DNA of 15,185 bases, taken from positions 1-15,185 of the forward strand of contig CAKPAB010000031.1 in NCBI GenBank assembly GCA_934132805.1, read 5' to 3'. The stretch's first letter is position 1. Every line of letters begins with the position of its first letter. The stretch is from an uncultured Clostridia bacterium (GTDB taxonomy: Bacteria > Bacillota > Clostridia > TANB77 > CAG-508). Below the pieces are notes generated by a model, which was given only the letters and a program-made list of their open reading frames with translations, had not been told where the DNA came from and ran no database searches. Position numbers and translations under genes: made by a program. Shown here piece by piece: positions 1-6,446 of the stretch.

Positions 1-279
1 ACAATACATACATGCAGCAGTACACCCTGATGATGTATATGGCACTAAATAATCTGATGTTTTGTGATTCTCCACAAATTTATGTGTTTTTCTTACTCCT
101 ATTATTAAATTTCTTTTCATATCCATAAATTCTTTGTTCTGTTTTTTTCTCATTTCTTCTATATTATTATGATTTTCTATTTCTATTTTAGGCACATCTT
201 TATATTTTTCTAATAATTGCTTTCCCAACACATAATTTTCAATTTCGTTTTCAAAATAAATAGCTTTAGGTTTAAACAT
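1..279 (-). CDS. splB: Spore photoproduct lyase-like radical SAM protein, 5' part only
   Basis: The minus strand reads from an ATG at 279 to the window edge without a stop, giving 93 residues. The translation contains IGVRKTHKF, typical of the N-terminal region of spore photoproduct lyases, and ends on the radical SAM cluster motif CTAACMYC (Cx3Cx2C, residues 86-93) preceded by PYTSSG. Known family members use the 4Fe-4S cluster and S-adenosylmethionine to split the thymine dimer peculiar to UV-irradiated spore DNA during germination. An AGGAAGGG ribosome binding site lies about 9 bases before the ATG. The remaining two thirds of the gene is outside the window, so the C-terminal conserved cysteine and tyrosines cannot be checked. 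It lies downstream of folA on the same strand but 89 bases away, with an elaborate leader structure in the gap. Family assignment rests on recalled similarity, but two motif regions agree. Confidence 0.8.
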   Translation of the reverse strand, partial: MFKPKAIYFENEIENYVLGKQLLEKYKDVPKIEIENHNNIEEMRKKQNKEFMDMKRNLIIGVRKTHKFVENHKTSDYLVPYTSSGCTAACMYC

Positions 280-347
280 AAATATCATCCCTTCCTGTCA
301 AAAGGGCCGCCCCTTTTGACAACTTTTTATTAGTTTAACCTAAAGCT
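262..347 (-). repeat. Long inverted repeat enclosing the splB leader hairpin and start codon
   Basis: AGCTTTAGGTTTAAAC (262-277) and GTTTAACCTAAAGCT (333-347) are reverse complements apart from one bulged base. In the minus-strand transcript the second arm begins at the G of the splB AUG and runs into codons 2-6, while the first arm lies about 55 bases upstream. The loop between them contains the 11-bp hairpin and the ribosome binding site. If folded, the RNA would place the start codon at the base of a 15-bp stem. The pairing is read from the sequence; the regulatory role is inferred. Confidence 0.5.
296..321 (-). promoter_or_regulatory. Perfect 11-bp hairpin just upstream of the splB ribosome binding site
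   Basis: Arms TGTCAAAAGGG (296-306) and CCCTTTTGACA (311-321) enclose a 4-base loop. On the minus strand, the sense strand for splB, the hairpin is followed directly by the AGGAAGGG ribosome binding site and not by a U-run, so it does not look like a terminator for folA. On the plus strand it is followed by AACTTTTT, a poor U-tract, with no plus-strand gene to terminate. A role as an mRNA leader stem for splB, or as a DNA operator, is inference. Confidence 0.5.
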
Positions 348-368
348 TTTATTTTATTATAATATATA

Positions 369-857
369 TTATTTTCTAACATAAGTAATATATTCATAAT
401 CAAAGTCATTAATACCATCAGCTGGACCTTGTTCTCTAGAAACTTCTTTCCACTCATTTTCATTAATTCTTGGAAATAATGCATCTCCATCAAAGTTTTT
501 GTCTAATTGTGTGACATACATTTTTTTGCAATATGGCATTAACAAATTATAAATAATTGCACCGCCAATTACAAAATGTTCTTCTTCATCATCCATATAT
601 GGTTGTAATTCTAACAGAGAGTGAACAACTTTTACATAGTCTGAATCTATATTAAAGTCGGGATTTCTACTTAATATGATATGCATTCTATCTGGAAGAA
701 TTCCTCCTAATGATTCAAATGTTTTTCTTCCCATTATTATTGTATGACCTGTTGTTTTCTCTTTGAATCTTTTCAAATCATTTGGTAATTTCCAAATCAT
801 ATTATTATCTTTTCCTATTATATTGTTTTTTGCTTTTGCTACTATTATACTTAACAT
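369..857 (-). CDS. folA: Dihydrofolate reductase
   Basis: This 162-residue protein has the normal length of bacterial DHFR, which reduces dihydrofolate to tetrahydrofolate with NADPH in the cytoplasm. Visible family features are the N-terminal strand MLSIIVAKAKNNIIG, the substrate-loop tryptophan W22, the catalytic acid D27 in WKLPNDLKRF, the NADPH-binding MGRKTFES segment, and FVIGGAIIYNLLMP followed by KMYVTQLDKNFDGDALFP in the C-terminal half. The ATG at 857 is preceded by AAGGAG at a suitable distance. The gene follows thyA on the same strand with an 87-base gap. This pairing is functionally sensible because thymidylate synthase produces the dihydrofolate that this enzyme recycles. I saw no clear separate promoter in the AT-rich gap, so co-transcription with thyA is likely. 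Confidence 0.95.
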   Translation of the reverse strand: MLSIIVAKAKNNIIGKDNNMIWKLPNDLKRFKEKTTGHTIIMGRKTFESLGGILPDRMHIILSRNPDFNIDSDYVKVVHSLLELQPYMDDEEEHFVIGGAIIYNLLMPYCKKMYVTQLDKNFDGDALFPRINENEWKEVSREQGPADGINDFDYEYITYVRK

Positions 858-944
858 TTCTTTTGCTCCTTTTTACTATAATAATATTTTTTATTTTATT
901 CATTAAAAATATTTCATAATTTTATATATTTTTAATATTTATTT

Positions 945-1802
945 TTAAATTGCAACTGGTATTTTTCCAAGTTTTATTTCTTTATTATAATCATAATTTA
1001 TTATTTCAAAGTCTTCTACCTTAAATTCATAAAAGTTTTTTGTTGGATTGTTAATAATCAATTGTGGACTACACTCAACTGGCTCTGCTTCAAGTAATTT
1101 TTCAATTAGTGGCACATGCCTATCATAAATATGGCAGTCTCCAATATTGTGTGTTAAAGTTCCAACTTCTAAGCCTGAAACCTGTGCAAACATACATAAT
1201 AATGCAGCATATTGCATTGTATTCCATCCATTTGCTGCCAACATGTCTTGTGAACGTTGATTTAATATAAGGTGCAATTTTCCACCTTTTACCAACCATT
1301 GTGTAGAATATGCACATGGCTCTAAATTCATGTCTTTTAGTTCTGCATGATTAAATAAATTTGTCATTATTCTACGGCTTGCCGGGTCATTTTTCAACAA
1401 ATACAAAACATAGTCAACTTGGTCCATTTTTTGAATTCCTTCTTTTGTTTTAAATTCATATTTTTGTGCAAGTTGATATCCATATGCTTTTCCAATTGTT
1501 CCATCTTCTCCTGCCCATTGGTCCCAAATATGTGAATTTAGTTCACTTACTTTGTTTGATTTTTTTTGCCAAATCCATAAAATCTCATCTATTGCTCTCT
1601 TAACTGTTTGACTATTATTTCTTAATGTTATCATTGGGAATTCTTTTCCTACATCATATACATTTTGAACTCCAACTATGGAAATATAATTTGCTTCTGT
1701 TCCATCTTCCCATCTAGTTCTTACTCCTGTGCCTTCTGATGAATATCCTTCTTTTAAAATTTTTCTGCATGTTTCTTTAAAGTGTTTGTCTGCTTCTGTC
1801 AT
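945..1802 (-). CDS. thyA: Thymidylate synthase (ThyA type)
   Basis: This 285-residue enzyme converts dUMP to dTMP using methylenetetrahydrofolate. The nucleophilic cysteine is C163 in LEPCAYSTQW. Phosphate-binding arginines are seen in VRTRWEDGT (about R28) and ASRR (143-144). RSQD (183-186) and HIYDRH (224-229) complete the dUMP site. The overall sequence style (HIWDQW, EDGTIGKAYGYQL, VDQVDY-like MDQVDYVLYLL, HNIGDCHIY) resembles Bacillus subtilis ThyA and phage phi3T-like enzymes more than E. coli ThyA. Where most family members have a PFN motif contacting dUMP, this one reads NGWN (191-194), keeping the asparagine. AAGGAGG precedes the ATG at 1802, and an extended -10 element lies about 40 bases upstream. 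folA follows, forming a dTMP/folate pair. Confidence 0.95.
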   Translation of the reverse strand: MTEADKHFKETCRKILKEGYSSEGTGVRTRWEDGTEANYISIVGVQNVYDVGKEFPMITLRNNSQTVKRAIDEILWIWQKKSNKVSELNSHIWDQWAGEDGTIGKAYGYQLAQKYEFKTKEGIQKMDQVDYVLYLLKNDPASRRIMTNLFNHAELKDMNLEPCAYSTQWLVKGGKLHLILNQRSQDMLAANGWNTMQYAALLCMFAQVSGLEVGTLTHNIGDCHIYDRHVPLIEKLLEAEPVECSPQLIINNPTKNFYEFKVEDFEIINYDYNKEIKLGKIPVAI

Positions 1803-1841
1803 TTTATTTCCTCCTTTTTACATTTCTTTTGTTTCAATTGA

Positions 1842-1850
1842 ATTATAACA
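1842..1850 (-). promoter_or_regulatory. Probable thyA promoter, extended -10
   Basis: The minus strand reads TGTTATAAT, a TGn-extended -10 hexamer, about 40 bases upstream of the thyA start. The hexamer 17 bases further upstream (TAGAAA) is a poor -35, which is common for extended -10 promoters. It lies in the 85-base gap between thyA and the radical SAM gene, so the thyA-folA pair could be transcribed separately. Confidence 0.5.
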
Positions 1851-1887
1851 CACTAAATTACATTTTTCTATAATTTTTTGATATTTC

Positions 1888-2772
1888 TCACCATTTAGGT
1901 ACATATTCTTCCTCATGCTCTCCAAGTTCCTGAATATAGCCATTTTGCAAATCTAGTTTATACAAATAATTTTCAATTTGTTCATATTCATTCTCAGTTA
2001 ATTTTCTATTTATATCATCAAATTCCTTAGCTCTATATGTAGGAAAATACTGTGCCATAACACTAACATAAACATCATGCATATTTTCATTTATCCATCT
2101 TAAAACTTTTCTAGAATTTAAAATATGATTAGGCAAAACTAAATGGCGAATAATCATACCTTTTTGCATAACACCTTCTTCATTAAAAACAGCTTTCCCG
2201 TTTTGTCTATACATTTCTTTTAAGGCATTTGTAGTAACTTCAAAATAATTGTCTACCTTTGATAAGTTTTTTGCCAAAACATTATCAGCATATTTAAAAT
2301 CTGGCAAATAAATGTCCACAAATCCTTCTAATAACTGCAATGTTTCTACCTTCTCATATCCATTTGTATTATAAACTATTGGCAATTCAAGTCCTTTTCC
2401 TCGAGCTATTTTTATTGCCTCAATTATCTGTGGAACATAACTTGTGGGCGTTACCAAATTAATATTTTCAACATCATTTTTCTGTTGTTTAATAAAAATT
2501 TCTGCTAATTCTTCTATTGAAATTTCCTTACCTTTTCCTTGTTGACTAATTTCATAGTTTTGGCAATACACACAGTTCATATTACAATTTGAAAAAAAGA
2601 CTGTTCCTGAGCCTTTTTTTCCACTAATACATGGTTCTTCGAAATTGTGTGTTGAATACAATGCTACTTTTACAGTATCTTTTGCTTTGCATCTTCCTAT
2701 TTGATTGTTTATTCTATTTATTCCACAATTATGTGGGCATATTTCACATTTTTCTAGTAATTTTTTGTTCAT
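1888..2772 (-). CDS. PflX-type radical SAM protein (homologue of pyruvate formate-lyase activating enzymes)
   Basis: The 294-residue protein carries the radical SAM cluster motif CNMNCVYC (Cx3Cx2C, C63, C67, C70) preceded by SGTVFFS, and a cysteine-rich N-terminus CEICPHNC (C9, C12, C16) plus C28, as in the uncharacterised Fe-S family often called PflX (COG1313). Downstream segments LVTPTSYVPQI, YNTNGYE and VDIYLPDFKY fit the family TIM barrel. The substrate is unknown for most members; they resemble glycyl-radical activases in fold, and no glycyl-radical enzyme is adjacent here. The ATG at 2772 has an AGAAGGTG ribosome binding site. It sits between the membrane-anchored unknown gene and thyA on the same strand. 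The family is clear; the cellular role is not. Confidence 0.85.
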   Translation of the reverse strand: MNKKLLEKCEICPHNCGINRINNQIGRCKAKDTVKVALYSTHNFEEPCISGKKGSGTVFFSNCNMNCVYCQNYEISQQGKGKEISIEELAEIFIKQQKNDVENINLVTPTSYVPQIIEAIKIARGKGLELPIVYNTNGYEKVETLQLLEGFVDIYLPDFKYADNVLAKNLSKVDNYFEVTTNALKEMYRQNGKAVFNEEGVMQKGMIIRHLVLPNHILNSRKVLRWINENMHDVYVSVMAQYFPTYRAKEFDDINRKLTENEYEQIENYLYKLDLQNGYIQELGEHEEEYVPKW

Positions 2773-2809
2773 TCCATTTACACCTTCTAGTTATCAAATT
2801 GGTTTTAAT

Positions 2810-2839
2810 AGACATTAAAATGAGACATTTTAAGACATT
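2810..2839 (-). repeat. Small AT-rich hairpin with three AGACATT repeats between genes
   Basis: AGACATT (plus strand) occurs at 2810, 2823 and 2833. TTAAAATG (2815-2822) pairs with CATTTTAA (2826-2833) around a 3-base loop. It lies between the end of the membrane-anchored protein gene and the radical SAM gene. Without a following U-run on the minus strand it is a weak terminator at best, and in such AT-rich sequence it may be fortuitous. Confidence 0.25.
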
Positions 2840-2856
2840 TCTTTGTCTTCTATGCC

Positions 2857-3546
2857 TCATTCTATACTTTGAACATATATATTTTCATTTTTATCTTTTA
2901 TTAAATTAACAGTTTTTGTAGTAAATTGGTTTATATTCTCTTTTATCAAATCAATTGTTTTTGTCTCACTTTCATTGCTTTTTACTGTTGCCACTGTTTC
3001 TCCATTCAAATTTTTAATATATATTTCATAAATTTCACTTTCATCTTCTACTCCCAAAGCATTTTCATAATCTTCTAAGTATTCCACAATTTCTGCTACA
3101 TAACCGTTTTTTGTCTTATTTATATTTTTTATATAAAAGCTATCATCCAACGTATCAAGCTCTACGCCTGTTATTACATATTTTTGTGTTTGTTCATCAT
3201 ATTGAATATACTCTGTTCCTTCTTTAGGAAATTGTTTTGTAAATTGTTCGCCAAATAATTCTATTGCCTTTTGTCCTATTTCATCATATGATAATTCATA
3301 TTCTTCTACATTTTTCTTTACAACTTCCCATACCCATATATCTGGTGCTTCGTTTATATTTTTAAACTTTGGTAATGCTTCTCCTGTAACTTCCTGCCAC
3401 ATATATATTTTAGACATATAGTCTTCTATTTTTTCAACTTCTGAAGCTGTTAGAAGTTCTTTTGTTGATTTACTTTTATTTATGTACATTCCTATAAAAA
3501 TAACTAACAGAACACAAATTATTGCTACAAGTTTTTTCATTGGCAT
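2857..3546 (-). CDS. Membrane-anchored protein of unknown function
   Basis: I do not recognise a family. The 229-residue product begins MPMKKLVAIICVLLVIFIG, a positively charged start followed by a single hydrophobic segment (about residues 6-20) that could be an uncleaved anchor; no lipobox cysteine is in place. The rest is hydrophilic, acidic and predicted to lie outside the membrane, with repeated aromatic and acidic runs (YELSYDEIG, VEYLEDYENALGVEDESEIYEIY). Two starts are possible: the ATG at 3546 leaves only 4 bases after AGGAG, while the in-frame ATG at 3540 (giving MKKLVAII) leaves 10. The gene follows ftsZ after a 62-base gap and precedes the PflX-like gene by 84 bases, all on one strand, so they may share transcripts. 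The position next to ftsZ does not by itself indicate a division role. Confidence 0.7.
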   Translation of the reverse strand: MPMKKLVAIICVLLVIFIGMYINKSKSTKELLTASEVEKIEDYMSKIYMWQEVTGEALPKFKNINEAPDIWVWEVVKKNVEEYELSYDEIGQKAIELFGEQFTKQFPKEGTEYIQYDEQTQKYVITGVELDTLDDSFYIKNINKTKNGYVAEIVEYLEDYENALGVEDESEIYEIYIKNLNGETVATVKSNESETKTIDLIKENINQFTTKTVNLIKDKNENIYVQSIE

Positions 3547-3608
3547 TCATCTCCTGATTGTTAATATTTATTGATGCTCTGATTATTCAGCACCTTTTTT
3601 ATTAACTT

Positions 3609-4580
3609 TTATTTTGTTTCCACTTCTACTTTATCTTCTACACCTGTTGCAATTACTGTTACTTGTACATCTTCTCCCATATTTTCATCAATTACTGTTC
3701 CAAATATAATATTTGCATCTTCACTTACTTTTTCATTTATAATTCCTACAGCACTATTTATTTCCATAAGCCCTAAGTCACTATTTCCTTTAACATTGAA
3801 TATTACACCTTTTGCACCATCTATTTTACTTTCTGTTAATGGATTTTCTATTGCTTGTCTAACAGCTTCTTCTACTTTTTTCTCTCCTGATGCTCTACCT
3901 ATTCCCATATATGCTTTTCCTCTATAGTTCATTGTTGTTTTTATATCAGCAAAGTCTATATTTACTTCTCCTACTGATGTTAACAAATCTGTTATACTTG
4001 TAATTCCTTGTTCTAGTATGTTGTCTGCTAATGAAAATGCATTGTCTAATGTTATTTTTGAGTCTGTAATTTTCAATAAGTTATCATTTAAAACAACTAT
4101 TAAATCATCTACATTACTTTTTAGTCTCTCTATTCCTTTTGTTGCTCTTAGACTACGTGCTTTTCCTTCAAATAAAAATGGCTTTGTTACTATTCCTACT
4201 GTTAATATACCCATTTCTTTTGCAATTTCTGCAACAATTGGTGCAGCTCCTGTTCCTGTTCCGCCTCCCATTCCTGCTGTTATAAATACTAGGTCTGCTC
4301 CTGATAACATTTGTTTTATGTCTTCTTTATTTTCTATTGCTGCTCTTTCTCCTACTATTTCGTTTGCACCAGCTCCTAGCCCTCTTGTTGTTTGTACTCC
4401 TATTTGTAGTATATTACTTGTTCTTGATCTTTTTAGTGTTCCTGTTTCTGTGTTTATCATATAGAATGATACTCCTCTTACATTGTCTTCTATCATTCTT
4501 GATATTGCATTATTTCCTGCTCCTCCTACTCCTATTACTTTTATTTTTAGTGTTTTGTCTAGGTCTATTATATCACTCAT
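3609..4580 (-). CDS. ftsZ: FtsZ-family GTPase, divergent, without C-terminal tail
   Basis: FtsZ is the tubulin-like GTPase that builds the division ring. This 323-residue product contains the phosphate-binding GVGGAGNNAISRM (17-29), the tubulin signature GGGTGTG (105-111), the guanine-site segment LNDNLL, and the synergy loop VNIDFAD (206-212) with the GTP-hydrolysing aspartates, so polymerisation-coupled hydrolysis looks possible. The globular domain closes at VTVIATG (307-313) and the protein ends ten residues later. Typical FtsZ has a further linker of tens of residues and a conserved tail peptide that binds FtsA, SepF, ZipA or EzrA. The usual NTDAQAL-like nucleotide-site stretch reads NTETGTL. 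It may therefore be a second, specialised FtsZ or the only one in a lineage with altered anchoring. GGGAGGAAA precedes the ATG at 4580, and it has its own promoter. Confidence 0.9.
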   Translation of the reverse strand: MSDIIDLDKTLKIKVIGVGGAGNNAISRMIEDNVRGVSFYMINTETGTLKRSRTSNILQIGVQTTRGLGAGANEIVGERAAIENKEDIKQMLSGADLVFITAGMGGGTGTGAAPIVAEIAKEMGILTVGIVTKPFLFEGKARSLRATKGIERLKSNVDDLIVVLNDNLLKITDSKITLDNAFSLADNILEQGITSITDLLTSVGEVNIDFADIKTTMNYRGKAYMGIGRASGEKKVEEAVRQAIENPLTESKIDGAKGVIFNVKGNSDLGLMEINSAVGIINEKVSEDANIIFGTVIDENMGEDVQVTVIATGVEDKVEVETK

Positions 4581-4625
4581 TGTTTAATTTCCTCCCTGTT
4601 TTTTCTTTTTGTTTCGATGTTTCCT

Positions 4626-4654
4626 ATTATATATAAAAAACGTCAAAAAAACAA
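4626..4654 (-). promoter_or_regulatory. ftsZ promoter overlapping the upstream terminator
   Basis: On the minus strand TTGTTT (4649-4654) and TATAAT (4626-4631) are separated by exactly 17 bases, about 45 bases before the ftsZ start. The -35 hexamer and most of the spacer are part of the terminator stem of the upstream small gene, so the same bases serve as terminator and promoter. Confidence 0.6.
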
Positions 4655-4673
4655 CTGTTTTTTGACGTTTTTT
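4635..4673 (-). terminator. Intrinsic terminator after the 69-residue gene
   Basis: AAAAAACGTCAAAAAA (4635-4650) and TTTTTTGACGTTTTTT (4658-4673) form a perfect 16-bp stem with a 7-base loop, starting about 9 bases after the stop codon of the small gene. The A/T flanks make it usable in either direction. Confidence 0.85.
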
Positions 4674-4681
4674 TAAGTTTT

Positions 4682-4891
4682 TTATTCCTGACTTATTTCC
4701 AATGCTTTTTTTACTATTTCTTCCTTGTCCAATTTTTTTCCTTTGTCATACTGTTCTATTATATAATCTAATAGTTTGTTTATTTGTTCAGGGTCTTGTA
4801 TTGCTAACATTGTTGCTATTATCAGATTTTCTGACATTTCTAGCTGTTTGAATAGTTTTATTAATAGTTTCTGTTCTTCCGTTAATTCCAT
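4682..4891 (-). CDS. Small helical protein of unknown function
   Basis: This 69-residue ORF encodes a charged, soluble, probably all-helical protein (MELTEEQKLLIKLFKQLEM, then LLDYIIEQYDKGKKLDKEE), with a helix-turn-helix-like spacing around MLAIQDPEQINKLLDYI that is not enough to claim DNA binding. I do not recognise a family. It is isolated between the tRNA-Tyr terminator and its own strong terminator. The ribosome binding site is weak (AAGATAGAAG abutting the ATG at 4891) and only about 30 bases separate the ATG from the upstream terminator, so expression may depend on readthrough from tRNA-Tyr or on a promoter I cannot place. Coding is supported by amino-acid composition and by the dedicated terminator. 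Confidence 0.65.
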   Translation of the reverse strand: MELTEEQKLLIKLFKQLEMSENLIIATMLAIQDPEQINKLLDYIIEQYDKGKKLDKEEIVKKALEISQE

Positions 4892-4920
4892 CTTCTATCT
4901 TTATAAAATTTTTTCTATTT

Positions 4921-4962
4921 AAAAAACCTAAACCGCTTGATTTTTCAAGCAATTTAGGTTTT
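4921..4962 (-). terminator. tRNA-Tyr intrinsic terminator
   Basis: On the plus strand AAAACCTAAA-CC-GCTTGA (4923-4940) pairs with TCAAGC-AA-TTTAGGTTTT (4945-4962), with a 4-base loop and one internal 2x2 mismatch. On the minus strand the stem is followed by TTTTTT. It starts 7 bases after the tRNA CCA end. Confidence 0.85.
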
Positions 4963-4969
4963 ATTTTTT

Positions 4970-5055
4970 TGGTGGGCAGGGAAGGATTCGAACCTTCGTA
5001 CTCAAATGAGAACAGATTTACAGTCTGCCGCCTTTAGCCACTCGGCCACCTACCC
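4970..5055 (-). tRNA. tRNA-Tyr (anticodon GTA)
   Basis: The minus strand folds as a class II tRNA with a long variable arm. The acceptor GGGTAGG pairs with CCTGCCC (one T-G wobble), the anticodon stem-loop reads CAGACTGTAAATCTG with anticodon GTA, the T arm contains GGTTCGAATCC, the discriminator is A, and CCA is encoded. It has its own consensus promoter upstream and terminator downstream, so it is a single-gene unit. Confidence 0.95.
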
Positions 5056-5076
5056 ATATAAAATTTTAGAAATATA

Positions 5077-5094
5077 TTGTCGACGTATCGACAA
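5077..5094 (-). promoter_or_regulatory. Palindrome at the tRNA-Tyr transcription start
   Basis: The minus strand reads TTGTCGATACGTCGACAA: perfect 7-bp arms TTGTCGA/TCGACAA around a 4-base centre. It begins about where transcription from the -10 element at 5100-5105 should start, and lies in the leader before the mature tRNA at 5055. It could be a repressor site or a hairpin in the precursor RNA that guides processing; the sequence cannot decide. Confidence 0.5.
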
Positions 5095-5099
5095 GAGTT

Positions 5100-5128
5100 A
5101 TTATAAGCTTTTTATAAATTTTTGTCAA
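5100..5128 (-). promoter_or_regulatory. Consensus promoter of tRNA-Tyr
   Basis: TTGACA (5123-5128) and TATAAT (5100-5105), both perfect on the minus strand, are separated by 17 bases. The distance to the mature tRNA is about 45 bases. Confidence 0.85.
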
Positions 5129-5155
5129 TACATTTCTAAAAATTTCTTACAAAAA

Positions 5156-6379
5156 CTAAAATTTTTTTCTAAAACCATCAAGGATTTTACTATCAACATT
5201 CATTTTACCTGCACGCTTAACCAAATTATATCCATATTTCTCATTTAATTCATCCAAAACATTATCCAACTTTTGTTGTTTTTTATCATCCTCAGAATTT
5301 CCAAACAAAGAAAGTTGCAATTCTTCACTATCAACAAGTCCATCAACTCTAAGACCAACAAGTCTAAAAAAAGTTCCTTCCCTATACATTTCTTTGAGTA
5401 AAGCTTTTGCATTTTTTAATATTGCCTTTGTACTCGAAGTTGCACATTCCAGTTTTGACTGATGTGAAAAATCTTCAAAATTTTTGGTACGCAATTGAAC
5501 ATTCACAACAGTTGCTAGCAAATCTTCTTTTCTAAGTCTATAAGAAACTTGCTCTGTTAAAGCAACTATAACCTCTTCTAATTGTTCAATATCAGAAATA
5601 TCAGTTGGCAAAGTTACTGAATTTCCTATACTTTTAGGCCTTTCTCTTAGATAATTTACCTCTGAATTATCTATTCCATTTGCATACTCCCACATCATTT
5701 TTCCAAATTTGCCAAATTTTTTAACTAATATTACTTCATCCATTTTAGCTAACTGTTCTATTGTTTTAATTCCCATATTATATAATTTTGGAACTGTTCT
5801 TTTTCCTATCATAAATAAATCTGATATTGGTAAATTCCACATTTTGACTGGAATTTCTTCTTCATATAATGTATGAACTCTATCTGGTTTTGTAAAATCT
5901 GATGCCATTTTGGCCAATAGTTTATTATGTGCAACTCCCACATTTACAGTAAATCCCAATTCTTTTTTCACTCTAAAGTTTATTTCTTTTGCTTTGTTTA
6001 CTAAAGTATCACCCATCAAATAATTAGTCATATCCAAAAAACATTCATCTATAGAATATCTTTCTATTTTGTCTGTATATTCCAATAATAATTGATACAA
6101 TTTATTTGAATATTCCTTATATATTTTATAATTGCTTTGATATACTTGCAAATTTCTGCACTTTTGTCTTGCACTATATAATGTCTCCCCTGTAACAATT
6201 CCAAATTGCTTTGCTTTTGTACTTTTAGCTAACACTATTCCTGACCTTTTACTTTCATCTCCACCTATTACAGAAACTTGTTCTCGTATATCTGCTTTTT
6301 CTCCATTTTTTAATTTGTAAACTGCTAGCCATGATAAAAATGCATTATTTACATCTACATGTAATATTTGTCTTTCCAT
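5156..6379 (-). CDS. dinB: DNA polymerase IV (Y-family translesion polymerase)
   Basis: DinB copies past damaged template bases with low fidelity. With the start at 6379 the product is 407 residues. The catalytic acids are D9 in ILHVDVNNAF and D111-E112 in YSIDECFLD. The thumb and little-finger region includes NVGVAHNKLLAKMASDFTKP and helix-hairpin-helix-like IGKRTVPKLYNMGIKTIEQL. A sliding-clamp binding motif QLSLF lies near the C-terminus. The open frame extends ten residues further to an ATG at 6409, but that ATG falls in the spacer of a perfect promoter whose transcript would begin downstream of it, and only the ATG at 6379 has a GGTGAT ribosome binding site. The gene is transcribed alone, ahead of tRNA-Tyr. 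I saw no LexA-type box at its promoter, so SOS control is not evident. Confidence 0.93.
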   Translation of the reverse strand: MERQILHVDVNNAFLSWLAVYKLKNGEKADIREQVSVIGGDESKRSGIVLAKSTKAKQFGIVTGETLYSARQKCRNLQVYQSNYKIYKEYSNKLYQLLLEYTDKIERYSIDECFLDMTNYLMGDTLVNKAKEINFRVKKELGFTVNVGVAHNKLLAKMASDFTKPDRVHTLYEEEIPVKMWNLPISDLFMIGKRTVPKLYNMGIKTIEQLAKMDEVILVKKFGKFGKMMWEYANGIDNSEVNYLRERPKSIGNSVTLPTDISDIEQLEEVIVALTEQVSYRLRKEDLLATVVNVQLRTKNFEDFSHQSKLECATSSTKAILKNAKALLKEMYREGTFFRLVGLRVDGLVDSEELQLSLFGNSEDDKKQQKLDNVLDELNEKYGYNLVKRAGKMNVDSKILDGFRKKF

Positions 6380-6397
6380 ATCAATATCACCAGCCCA

Positions 6398-6426
6398 ATT
6401 ATAAAACATATGTTCTTATTTGTCAA
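6398..6426 (-). promoter_or_regulatory. Consensus dinB promoter
   Basis: On the minus strand TTGACA (6421-6426) is followed after 17 bases by TATAAT (6398-6403). The expected start near 6391 leaves a leader of about a dozen bases before the ATG at 6379. The upstream oxidoreductase gene ends at 6447, only about 20 bases before the -35 element. Confidence 0.85.
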
Positions 6427-6446
6427 GTATATATTTGATGATTTTT

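Noticed and set aside
297..330. The folA-splB hairpin as a terminator for folA
   Set aside because: On the minus strand it is followed by a ribosome binding site, not a U-run; the T-rich side faces the opposite direction.
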